Made by a program: the position numbers and the translations under genes
The notes under the pieces: generated by a model
Seen by the model: the letters and a program-made list of their open reading frames with translations, nothing else
Told to the model about the DNA's origin: nothing
The model's database searches: none
In this document: one piece after another, positions 29,229 through 36,435 of the stretch
Numbering within the stretch: the stretch's first letter is position 1
Layout of the letters: the number at the start of each line of letters is the position of its first letter
Source of the DNA: Candidatus Omnitrophota bacterium
Lineage (GTDB): Bacteria; Omnitrophota; Gorgyraeia; JABMRJ01
Direction: 5' to 3'
Length of the DNA: 36,435 nt
Assembly (NCBI GenBank): GCA_013202745.1
Contig: JABMRJ010000115.1
Coordinates: forward strand, 1 to 36,435

Positions 29229-30204
29229 TTTTATCCATCCAGGCCTTTGTCCTCTTCATCCCTTCTGCCATATCTATCTTTGGGCTGTAGCCCAAGTCGG
29301 CCTTTATCTTCGATATATCAAAATCGAGATTCAGGCTCAGGAACTTAAGCCTCGTTTTATTAAGAAGCGGGGCTTCTTTTGCATGCACTGCCTTCGCAAA
29401 AAATTCAAGTATTGAGCATATAAAATACGCTACATTCTTTGGCAGATGTTTTGTGGGCTTCTTGTACCCCCAGGTGTCTGCGACCATGTTCACCACATCC
29501 ATCATCGTCATTCCGCTTTCATTGGTGATATTATATATCTGTCCTATGGTCTTATCCGAATAAGATGCGTCTACCACGGCCTTGGCAAGGTTCTCTACAT
29601 ATATCATATTCACCTTATTCTTCCCGCTCCCCACAAAGATATACTTTCCCTTGCTTAAGAATTCGACCATCTTGGGGACTACCTTCTTGTCGCGCGGCCC
29701 AAATACAAAGCCCGGCCGTATGACGGTAAATGGCAGGTTGCGCGTCTTGCCGTATTCCACGACAAGTTCCTCTGAGTCTATCTTTGTATCGGCATATATA
29801 TCCCCTGTCTTTATGCGCGGGGCATCTGAGGGTGTCTTTTTGTGGTCCCTCATGCCAAGGACGGCAAGGCTGCTTACAAAGACGAATCTCTTTATATTTT
29901 CGGCAATAGCCGATTCGAGCATCTTCCGCGTACCGCCGACATTTGTCTTTTGCGCATCTTTCCTGAGCACCCAGTCGCCGACCATCGCTGCGGAATGGAA
30001 TACCTTATCCATGCCTTTCATGGCTTTCCGTACAGAAGCCGAATCATCCAGGTTTCCGTAGAAGAGTTCGACACCTATGCTCTTTAGGAATTGCGTATCG
30101 CTCGTCTTCCTGACAAGCGCCCTTACATGCTCACCCCTCTTTACAAGCTCTTCGGCTATAAAACTGCCTATAAATCCTGACGCTCCGGTCACCAGATTCT
30201 TCAT
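29218..30204 (-). CDS. Extended SDR NAD(P)-dependent epimerase/dehydratase (3beta-HSD-like)
   Basis: A 328-residue extended short-chain dehydrogenase. The nucleotide site is VTGASGFIGSFIAEEL (TGASGFIG at 6-13), the catalytic part includes SSLAVLG (Ser111/112) and YADTK (Tyr137, Lys141), and the C-terminus matches the 3-beta-hydroxysteroid dehydrogenase or hopanoid-associated reductase type. It likely oxidises or reduces a hydroxyl or keto group on a lipid-like or polyketide-like intermediate. Its start overlaps the methyltransferase stop by 4 bp (ATGA). Confidence 0.87.
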   Translation of the reverse strand: MKNLVTGASGFIGSFIAEELVKRGEHVRALVRKTSDTQFLKSIGVELFYGNLDDSASVRKAMKGMDKVFHSAAMVGDWVLRKDAQKTNVGGTRKMLESAIAENIKRFVFVSSLAVLGMRDHKKTPSDAPRIKTGDIYADTKIDSEELVVEYGKTRNLPFTVIRPGFVFGPRDKKVVPKMVEFLSKGKYIFVGSGKNKVNMIYVENLAKAVVDASYSDKTIGQIYNITNESGMTMMDVVNMVADTWGYKKPTKHLPKNVAYFICSILEFFAKAVHAKEAPLLNKTRLKFLSLNLDFDISKIKADLGYSPKIDMAEGMKRTKAWMDKNAK

Positions 30205-30848
30205 AATTTCTTCTCCTTTGTTGCATGGCCCATTGTAAAAAGAAGCGGCGCCATCGGGTTGAATTTCCTCTGTTTCACCTTATCGAACCCTACTGACATC
30301 AGCATATTCCTGAGCTCGTTCTCAAAGATGTGGTAGACGTCGCCTTCCACGATCTCCACTATCCCGAATATAACCTTTCCCAGCAATCTATCTCGGCAAC
30401 CGTCGACTATCATGAGCTTGCCGTCTTCTTTTAGGACCCGGTGCATCTCAGCCACTGCTCTTTTCTGGTTCGGGTAGTGATGGAAGGAGTTGGAACAGGT
30501 TATTACGTCAAAGGTGTGAGAGTCATAAGGGAGGTTTTCGACGTCGCCTACCTTAAACTCTATATTCTCATCCCTGCGCTTCGCCTCTGCCTTCTTTATC
30601 ATATCACCGGAGATGTCGATTCCGTGAATCCGTGCATCCTTGTTTATATTGCAGAGCCTATAGGCAAATTTGCCCGTCCCGCAACCTATATCGAGGACCT
30701 TCATGCCGTCTTTGATATAAGGCGCCATCTCTTTAAAGAACATATTGTGAGAAGTGTTGAAGATTAACATCTGCAGTACCGACCTGTCGTATACCTTTGA
30801 CCATCTATCAAACCTCTCTTCGTGTCTCTTCTTAATCTCTACACTCAT
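30201..30848 (-). CDS. Class I SAM-dependent methyltransferase (UbiE/Coq5-like)
   Basis: A 215-residue methyltransferase with motif I VLDIGCGTGK (51-60), HGIDISGDMIKKA (motif II), VGDVENLPYDSHTFDVITCSNSFHHY (motifs III and IV) and RVLKEDGKLMIVDG. The pattern matches the small-molecule UbiE/MenG and sterol-type family, not DNA or protein methyltransferases. It probably methylates a pathway intermediate made with the SDR and the nitroreductase-like enzyme. It lies 32 bp after the DUF962 gene. Confidence 0.87.
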   Translation of the reverse strand: MSVEIKKRHEERFDRWSKVYDRSVLQMLIFNTSHNMFFKEMAPYIKDGMKVLDIGCGTGKFAYRLCNINKDARIHGIDISGDMIKKAEAKRRDENIEFKVGDVENLPYDSHTFDVITCSNSFHHYPNQKRAVAEMHRVLKEDGKLMIVDGCRDRLLGKVIFGIVEIVEGDVYHIFENELRNMLMSVGFDKVKQRKFNPMAPLLFTMGHATKEKKL

Positions 30849-30880
30849 ATCAGGCTCCTCCTCTTATCTCTCTTATATAA

Positions 30881-31144
30881 TCAACCGCTCTTAATGAGCT
30901 TCTTTGCGATACTCTTTATCAATATCCACTCGCCCACTTCGTTCTTATCGAAATACGTATGGCCTATCCATTGAAGCAGGTAGCCTATAAATAAATTAAG
31001 AAGACCGGTCTTCCAGTCTCCTGTAAATAGTTGAAATATGCCATAAAAGGCGAGCGGGATGCCGATAATATGGAGCCATATATCGACATTATGCCTATGG
31101 CGAGAAGTGTAGTCTGCTACAAACCACTTAATCGCTTTTAACAT
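30881..31144 (-). CDS. DUF962/Mpo1-like membrane protein
   Basis: An 87-residue protein from the ATG at 31144. The motif YTSRHRHNVDIWLHIIGIP and the late HTYFDKNE match the DUF962 (Mpo1, YGL010w) family. Yeast Mpo1 is an Fe-dependent dioxygenase that alpha-oxidises 2-hydroxy fatty acids; these His residues would be the ligands. Two hydrophobic segments follow. A TTG at 31183, directly after the RND stop codon, would add 13 residues; neither start has a clear ribosome site. This gene supports a fatty-acid-like intermediate for the operon. Confidence 0.75.
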   Translation of the reverse strand: MLKAIKWFVADYTSRHRHNVDIWLHIIGIPLAFYGIFQLFTGDWKTGLLNLFIGYLLQWIGHTYFDKNEVGEWILIKSIAKKLIKSG

Positions 31145-31183
31145 ATAGGATAAGATTATATCATATAACAGGCAGGGAATCAA

Positions 31184-34100
31184 CTACTCTTGAGGGGTCA
31201 CTACAGTCTCATGGTGGAAAATCTTCATGGTGAGATCATCGATTATGGCATAGATACATGGTATGACTATGAGGGTAAGTATCGTCGCAAAGGCAAGCCC
31301 CCAGCACATGGCAAGGGCCATAGGGATAAGTATAGGGTCGCTGCCGCCTATGCCATACGCCACAGGCGTCAGCCCTACGACAGTTGTTATGGTAGTAAGG
31401 ATGACGGGCCTTAGCCTCATCTGGCCTGCCTCTATTATGGAGTGCCGCCTGTCCATGCCCCCTTCCCTCAGCCTATTTATAAACTCTACCAGTACTATAG
31501 AGTCATTAACGACTACGCCGCTAAGCCCCACTATACCTATGATAGCCAGGAAACTAAAAGCCTCTCCATGGAGCATAAACATTATAACTACCCCTATGAT
31601 ACCGAATGGTATGGCCACCATAACGACGAGCGGCTGTATGAGGGATTTGAAATTGGTCGATAGTATCATAAAGATGAGAAAGAACGCAAGTACAAAGGCC
31701 TTTATGAGGCTATTCATAGACTTCATCGTCTCTTCCTGCTCTCCGCCATACTTTACCGTATAGCCCGGATAGTCGCGCTCTATATCCTTAAATTCATTCA
31801 TTGCCATTGAGTTTACTTTTCCGGATTTTATGATTCCGCTGTCTACATCGGCCTTTACAGTCACCACCTTCTTTCCGTCAAGGTGGCTTATCGATGATAT
31901 GCCGCTTTTATTCTCAAGCCTCGCCACGCGATTTAAGGGTATGAGGTTGTCAAACTTATTGGGTATCAGTATCTTGTCGAATGCGGTAAAATTACTGCGC
32001 TCTGACTTAGGGAATCTTACAAGGACGTCTATCTCTTCCGCCGCCTTCTCCCTCTTTATTGATGTGGCCACACCGCCCTCAAAGGCATTCCTGACAGACC
32101 TTGCTATATCACCGACACCCAGATAGGCGCTCGCGGCTGCGTCTTCATCTACGACGACCATGATCTCTTCTTTTCCGATCTCGTAATCGTCATTTATGTC
32201 GGAGACACCCTTTATAGTGCCGAGGAAGGCCTTGAACTTCTCTGCAATCTCTTCCAATATCGGGAAATGCTCTCCGCGTATCATTACAGCAACCGGCTTT
32301 CCCACGGGCGGCCCCGGCCTTATCTTCTCGAAATAGAGCCTCTCGAACCCCTCTATACCTTTTGTCTTATTTTTAAGGAAGTCTATTATCGCCTGGGCGT
32401 CCCTCTTTCTGTCAGTCTCGGGCGTCAAGTATACTATCATTTGCGACAGGTGTGTCCCGCGCCTCGCCCTCAGGTCGTGGGGATCTTCGGACATTACGCC
32501 TATCTGCGTAACGAGCGCCTCCAGTTCGTTTTCAGGAAGCTTCAGGACCTCCTCTTCCACTTTCGATATCCTCTTGTTCATCTCGTCGAGGGGAAGCCCC
32601 ATTTTAGCCTCGGCCCTTATGAAGAATATCTCTATACCCCTTGAGCTAAAGAGCTCAAACGGCATGACCTTTGCGGCAAGAAATACACATATTATAAATA
32701 GGAGAAAGACTCCCAGGCAGACCCTATACCGCTTCTTTATAGCTTTGGTCAATATATTCGTATAAGATTTTAGTAATTTCTGAAACCACACCGTATTCTT
32801 TTTTGAGATCACCTTACCGTTTTTATCCTTCTTTATCCGGACAAAGTCGGCTATGTGAGATGGGAGGATTATAAACGCCTCTATCATAGAAGCGCCAAGG
32901 GCTATTATGACAACCATGGGAATGTACCTTATGAACTTCCCCAATATCCCGCTCATCATCATAAGCGGCGTGAATGCTGCCATCGTCGTAAGTATCGTAG
33001 CGGTAACCGGCTTTACCACTTCTTGCGTACCCACTACCGCCGCTTCGGCGGGGGACATGCCATTTTCCATATGGCGGTAGCAATTCTCGGCTATTATTAT
33101 ACCGTCGTCGACGAGCATGCCCAATACGACGATGAGGCCAAACATAGTTATCAGGTTGATGGAGAGGCCGAGGAAACTCATAATTACGAATGATGCGAGG
33201 AATGCTATGGGTATGCCGAGCGCCGTTACGAATGCTACGTGCTTGTTTAAGAATATGAGCAGAGATATGGCTACCAGTATAAAACCTACTATTCCGTTAT
33301 TCTTAAGGACATTCAGCCTTCTTTTAATATAGAATGACATGTCGTCCACATAAGCGCTCTTAAGCTCAGGCGGCTGTGTCTCTTTAAATTTATCCAGGGA
33401 TACCTTAAGCCTATTTACTACATCTATTGCATCGGCCGATGCTCTCTTGACTATTACTAGGTAAACGGACCTTGTGCCGAAGGTCTTATTTATCACATCT
33501 TCATCATGGAATGCTTCCCTCACCTCGGCAATGTCTCTGACCCTTATCCAGTTGCCGACATCATTGGCCCTTATGACGACACCCTCTATCTCCGCCGCGG
33601 TCATGAATTCGCCTGTCGTCCTCACGTTAAATTCCTTATCCCCCCTCACCATGGATCCGCCGGGTACGCTTATATTCTTCTTCTTCAAGCTATCCATTAT
33701 CTCTTCGATAGAGATATGGTATTCACGGAGTTTATCGGGATCTACTTCGACCCATATCTCCTGGTCTCTCCAGCCCCATCTGCGGACTGCAGCAACACCG
33801 TCGAGATCAAGGAATCTGTCTTCCAGTATTTCGGCTATATCCTGGAGCCGCTTCTCGGGCAGATCACCGCTTAACGCTATGCCTATGACAGGGGTATTTT
33901 TGGTATCCTGATCGGTCACGAGCGGGTCATCTTTTATATCAGCCGGCAGGTTCTTTACTCTGTCGACCGCCCTCTGCATATCATTTACCAATTTATCCTT
34001 ATTCTTCACATCGGGATTCAACTTCAGTATTATAGTCGAGAGCCCTTCTATTGATGCGGAGGTCATCTCATCTACATCATCTACCTCTTTGAGCTCTTTT

Positions 34101-34303
34101 TCAAGAGGGGTCGTCACAAGCTTCTCTACCTCTTTTGCCGAGGCACCCGGGTACACAGTAGATACCTGGACCATGTCGAATGACACATTGGGAAATGCCT
34201 CCCTGCTCATGCTTATAGCCGCTATGAGACCGGCTATGATAAAGAAGACGCTCAGGAGATTTACAAATAATGACTGTTTTACAGAAAATTCTGCTATCTT
34301 CAT
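31184..34303 (-). CDS. RND efflux permease (AcrB/HAE1-type)
   Basis: A 1039-residue inner-membrane transporter of full RND length with twelve expected membrane spans and two large periplasmic loops. The proton-relay pair Asp399-Asp400 is present in LGMLVDDGIIIAEN, and the N-terminus MKIAEFSVKQSLFVNLL with YPGASAKEVEKLVTTPLE is typical. It exports lipophilic or amphiphilic molecules through a TolC channel. The TolC gene lies directly upstream with a 4-bp overlap, but no membrane-fusion (adaptor) gene is present in the operon or the window. A substrate made by the downstream enzymes is the simplest reading. Confidence 0.93.
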   Translation of the reverse strand: MKIAEFSVKQSLFVNLLSVFFIIAGLIAAISMSREAFPNVSFDMVQVSTVYPGASAKEVEKLVTTPLEKELKEVDDVDEMTSASIEGLSTIILKLNPDVKNKDKLVNDMQRAVDRVKNLPADIKDDPLVTDQDTKNTPVIGIALSGDLPEKRLQDIAEILEDRFLDLDGVAAVRRWGWRDQEIWVEVDPDKLREYHISIEEIMDSLKKKNISVPGGSMVRGDKEFNVRTTGEFMTAAEIEGVVIRANDVGNWIRVRDIAEVREAFHDEDVINKTFGTRSVYLVIVKRASADAIDVVNRLKVSLDKFKETQPPELKSAYVDDMSFYIKRRLNVLKNNGIVGFILVAISLLIFLNKHVAFVTALGIPIAFLASFVIMSFLGLSINLITMFGLIVVLGMLVDDGIIIAENCYRHMENGMSPAEAAVVGTQEVVKPVTATILTTMAAFTPLMMMSGILGKFIRYIPMVVIIALGASMIEAFIILPSHIADFVRIKKDKNGKVISKKNTVWFQKLLKSYTNILTKAIKKRYRVCLGVFLLFIICVFLAAKVMPFELFSSRGIEIFFIRAEAKMGLPLDEMNKRISKVEEEVLKLPENELEALVTQIGVMSEDPHDLRARRGTHLSQMIVYLTPETDRKRDAQAIIDFLKNKTKGIEGFERLYFEKIRPGPPVGKPVAVMIRGEHFPILEEIAEKFKAFLGTIKGVSDINDDYEIGKEEIMVVVDEDAAASAYLGVGDIARSVRNAFEGGVATSIKREKAAEEIDVLVRFPKSERSNFTAFDKILIPNKFDNLIPLNRVARLENKSGISSISHLDGKKVVTVKADVDSGIIKSGKVNSMAMNEFKDIERDYPGYTVKYGGEQEETMKSMNSLIKAFVLAFFLIFMILSTNFKSLIQPLVVMVAIPFGIIGVVIMFMLHGEAFSFLAIIGIVGLSGVVVNDSIVLVEFINRLREGGMDRRHSIIEAGQMRLRPVILTTITTVVGLTPVAYGIGGSDPILIPMALAMCWGLAFATILTLIVIPCIYAIIDDLTMKIFHHETVVTPQE

Positions 34304-35784
34304 TCTACTGTCAAGCCCCTCTTCTCTAAAAATATGCCCTCTTTTAAATAGAGTTCTATTAAAGAGTCCTTATAATCTTTTAGCGCATTCAGGGCCAGTC
34401 TCTTGGCCCGCAGGAGATCCTCCTGGAACCTTATCACCCTGTCTGAATCAGAACGGCCGAATCCAAACTGCTTGAGTTCCTCCTCCAGTTTTCTCTTCTG
34501 GAGGCTCTCTATCTTGAGCCTCTCTTCGGCCTTTATCTTATTCACATTCACATCCCTTACCGCATCATCGATATCCGCAAGTATTACTTTTTCCATCTTC
34601 TTCAAATTCAAAAGGGCCTTCGCCTTTTCGTGCTTCGCCTTGTTATAGGCGCTCCTCTCGCTCCTGTTCTCCAGAGGTATGGAGAAAGTAACCCTGGCGT
34701 TATATTCAGGATTCTCTCTCGTAAATGCGTCTGCCATAGAATCCTTTACCTTCCTCTCGATTCCGTTAAGTTTGAGGGAGCCCTCAAAGTCAAGCTGCGG
34801 CCACCTGTCATTCCTCTTCATATTGAATTTTATCCGCTTTGCCTTTATCTCGTTCTTCGCGCGCTTATAATCTCTCCTCTTCTCAAACGATATTTTTAAG
34901 CTCTCAAGAAGTGTAACATTCGCGCCGGTAATCCCTATGGTGCTTATAGGTAAGATGCCTGTAGCATTTGGATAATTTATAAGCAGCCTCAGCTTATTCA
35001 TGGCGGTCTTGAGCGTATTCTCTTCTATTATGAGTTCAGTTTTACGCGTAGCCATATTGGCTTCTGCGGCCAGGAGGTCCGTTATCTCGGATGTGCCAAG
35101 CTTTTTCTTTTTTCTGCTTATCTCGTAAAATTCCTTTGCCTTCTCATACATCTCTTTTTCGACATCTACCAGCTCTACGGATAGGACGAGATCCCAGTAT
35201 GCCTCTTCTACGTCCGCAAGGTTGGTCTCTATCTTATCCAGCGTCTCGAGTGAGAAATTCCTTACATCTATACGGGCTATCTTTACATCGGCCCAGTCAT
35301 TCATACCGAAGAAGTTCCGAAGCAGCGGCTGGGTAAATTTTATCTCAGTATACGATTCATAAGAAGGGTTCAATGTAGAAAATGCCGAATCCGAACTCTC
35401 CCTTATATTCTGGAAATCTATGGAGACATCCGTGCCGGTGATAAGTTTCTTTGTAAGCTTCATCCCGGCCTGGCCTGTGTGTGATGAGGTACCGAATAGA
35501 CTGGAGGCCTGTTCCTTCCTGTCATAGGTATAATCCGCATTCAATTTTAAGACCGTGTCGTAGACAGACTTCGCCTCATCTATATCTGCGTCTTTTATGA
35601 GCCTGTCGTAAAGGGCAAACTGCACATCGAAATTATTAATGAGCGCAAGCTCGAGGGCTTCCTTTAAAGAAAGATATATGATATCTCCACCCATGCCTCC
35701 GGGGAGTGCCCATTCAGAATAGGCACCCTGCGTACCCATAAATATCGTTGTGATGATTAATAAGCTTAAGATAAAACGTCTCAC
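34300..35784 (-). CDS. TolC-family outer-membrane efflux protein
   Basis: A 494-residue outer-membrane factor with a signal peptide (MRRFILSLLIITTIFMGTQGAYSE). It has long amphipathic helical hairpins (VEKEMYEKAKEFYEISRKKKKLGTSEITDLLAAEANMATRK and the equivalent later repeat ESLQKRKLEEELKQFGFGRSD), and the typical repeat pattern of TolC proteins, where each half contributes to the trimeric tunnel. It should pair with the RND permease encoded next (4-bp overlap). It also overlaps the marR gene by 4 bp, so expression is tied to that regulator. Confidence 0.9.
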   Translation of the reverse strand: MRRFILSLLIITTIFMGTQGAYSEWALPGGMGGDIIYLSLKEALELALINNFDVQFALYDRLIKDADIDEAKSVYDTVLKLNADYTYDRKEQASSLFGTSSHTGQAGMKLTKKLITGTDVSIDFQNIRESSDSAFSTLNPSYESYTEIKFTQPLLRNFFGMNDWADVKIARIDVRNFSLETLDKIETNLADVEEAYWDLVLSVELVDVEKEMYEKAKEFYEISRKKKKLGTSEITDLLAAEANMATRKTELIIEENTLKTAMNKLRLLINYPNATGILPISTIGITGANVTLLESLKISFEKRRDYKRAKNEIKAKRIKFNMKRNDRWPQLDFEGSLKLNGIERKVKDSMADAFTRENPEYNARVTFSIPLENRSERSAYNKAKHEKAKALLNLKKMEKVILADIDDAVRDVNVNKIKAEERLKIESLQKRKLEEELKQFGFGRSDSDRVIRFQEDLLRAKRLALNALKDYKDSLIELYLKEGIFLEKRGLTVE

Positions 35785-36227
35785 TTGGTCCCCTCTCTCA
35801 ATATGCTATAGACCTTCTTTACCGTCTCAAGATACCGCTCTCTCTCTATAGGTTTTAGCCGCCCGAATACCTTGAGCATTGTTTCGCTGCGCCGCTTCTG
35901 GATGCCATCTATTATATCCCTGCCCTTCCGCGTCATCTCTATATTGATGATCCTCCTGTCATTATCGCTGGTGCCCCTCTTTAAGAGATCAGACCTTACC
36001 ATGCGGTCAATTATGCCGGTAGTAGCACTCGTAGTGACGGATAAGGCTTTTGCTATCTCGCTCATCATACAGCGCTTCTTCTCATGCAGAAGGTCTAATA
36101 TGGCAAGCTGGGGCATAGTGATATCGCGTGATTTAATGGGCTTAAATATCCTGTTATGGATCTCTCTTATAAAATGCGGCATAAGATGCATCATCTCCTG
36201 ACCGAATTCATAGAGTGCTTTATCCAT
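35781..36227 (-). CDS. MarR-family transcriptional regulator of the operon
   Basis: A 148-residue MarR regulator. The winged helix spans ~50-110 (MPQLAILDLLHEKKRCMMSEIAKALSVTTSATTGIIDRMVRSDLLKRGTSDNDRRIINIEMTRKG), with the conserved DNDRR wing. MarR proteins usually repress efflux operons and let go on binding a phenolic or lipophilic ligand. The perfect 8-bp inverted repeat at 36243-36263, just downstream of the promoter, is the obvious autoregulatory operator. As first gene of the operon it probably senses the exported product or its precursor. GGAGGG ribosome site before the ATG at 36227. Confidence 0.92.
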   Translation of the reverse strand: MDKALYEFGQEMMHLMPHFIREIHNRIFKPIKSRDITMPQLAILDLLHEKKRCMMSEIAKALSVTTSATTGIIDRMVRSDLLKRGTSDNDRRIINIEMTRKGRDIIDGIQKRRSETMLKVFGRLKPIERERYLETVKKVYSILREGTK

Positions 36228-36242
36228 TTGTCAACCCTCCTG

Positions 36243-36303
36243 ATAGTTAAGTATGTTAACTATTTATATAGTCAATTATACACCATATTTACCACATTGT
36301 CAA
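36243..36303 (-). promoter_or_regulatory. Consensus promoter and MarR operator of the 12-gene operon
   Basis: On the minus strand TTGACA (complement of 36298-36303), 17 nt, TATAAT (complement of 36275-36280), both perfect. ATAGTTAA-N5-TTAACTAT (36243-36263) begins about 5 nt after the predicted start site, ideally placed to block elongation or clearance. Upstream of it, 36304-36435 holds no gene that I can see; it is GC-rich with repeated CGCTCG. Confidence 0.8.
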
Positions 36304-36435
36304 CCCCGCCTCGCTCGTGCTCTATTACCCTATGCGACCTTTATATTAGGCCTGTGGTGCCCGCCTTCGCTTGTCGCTCGCTCGGGGATGCGCGCCCCTC
36401 GCTCGCTGTGGGAAAATTGCGAACGTGTCATAAAC

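Noticed and set aside
31184-34303. Plus-strand ORFs inside the RND permease gene
   Set aside because: Several open frames of 60-170 codons lie opposite the permease but have no ribosome sites or family patterns; they are antisense shadows of a clear gene.
36304-36435. GC-rich CGCTCG-containing stretch at the window end
   Set aside because: It may be part of a repeat or terminator, but it is cut by the window edge and shows no second copy or convincing hairpin with a U-run here.

Overview
The window is a bacterial chromosomal segment of moderate-to-low GC, with almost every gene on the minus strand. The core gene content (a GH3-family ligase, enolase-superfamily enzyme, Cys-nucleophile hydrolase, SDR, methyltransferase, RND pump and ArnT-like glycosyltransferase in one tight operon, plus an unusually long tmRNA tag) suggests an uncultivated Gram-negative lineage. 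My best guess is the PVC superphylum, possibly Omnitrophota. This rests on recall of gene content, not on a search.

Positions 1-11,600 are an accessory region. It holds a NYN-domain protein, a secreted DUF3857/transglutaminase protein, an XRE repressor with an ImmA/IrrE-type metallopeptidase, and a five-gene cassette (4359-8065). The cassette encodes a permuted papain-like YiiX-type protein, a secreted PLD-fold protein fused to winged helices, a C1A papain-like peptidase, a beta-repeat protein and a small protein. A run of small hypothetical genes and a Y1/REP-associated transposase flanked by 21-bp inverted repeats follow. At least six copies or partial copies of a ~110-bp palindromic repeat are scattered through this region and again near 17 kb.

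Positions 11,600-21,640 form a defence-like island. A restriction-modification locus has two PD-(D/E)XK-type nucleases on the plus strand converging on two DNA methyltransferases on the minus strand. The lead gene of each arm has a promoter so close to its start codon that the mRNA should be leaderless or nearly so. Next comes a three-gene operon (19534 to 17356) that I cannot assign to a described system: a protein resembling the sporadic TIGR04255 type, an alpha-helical protein and a PIN-like nuclease with inserted cysteine motifs. Then an AbiEi/AbiEii-type toxin-antitoxin pair lies between two copies of the last 19 bp of the tmRNA gene, as expected for a small element integrated at the ssrA 3' end.

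Positions 21,640-36,435 are core-like: ssrA (tmRNA), smpB, a tRNA-Leu(CAG), and a 12-gene minus-strand operon starting from a consensus promoter with a MarR-type operator. The operon encodes MarR, TolC, RND permease, a DUF962 protein, methyltransferase, SDR, nitroreductase-like protein, alpha/beta hydrolase, dipeptide-epimerase-like enzyme, GH3-like ligase, GT2 and GT39. It looks like a regulated pathway that builds and exports an amide-linked or lipid-like molecule. It lacks a periplasmic adaptor gene.

The strongest leads are the tmRNA-targeted AbiE mini-element, the unassigned three-gene PIN operon, the peptidase/PLD cassette with a TGA in place of the Trp codon of the papain NSW motif, and a hairpin element with compensatory stem changes found downstream of both the tRNA and the ancestral tmRNA end.
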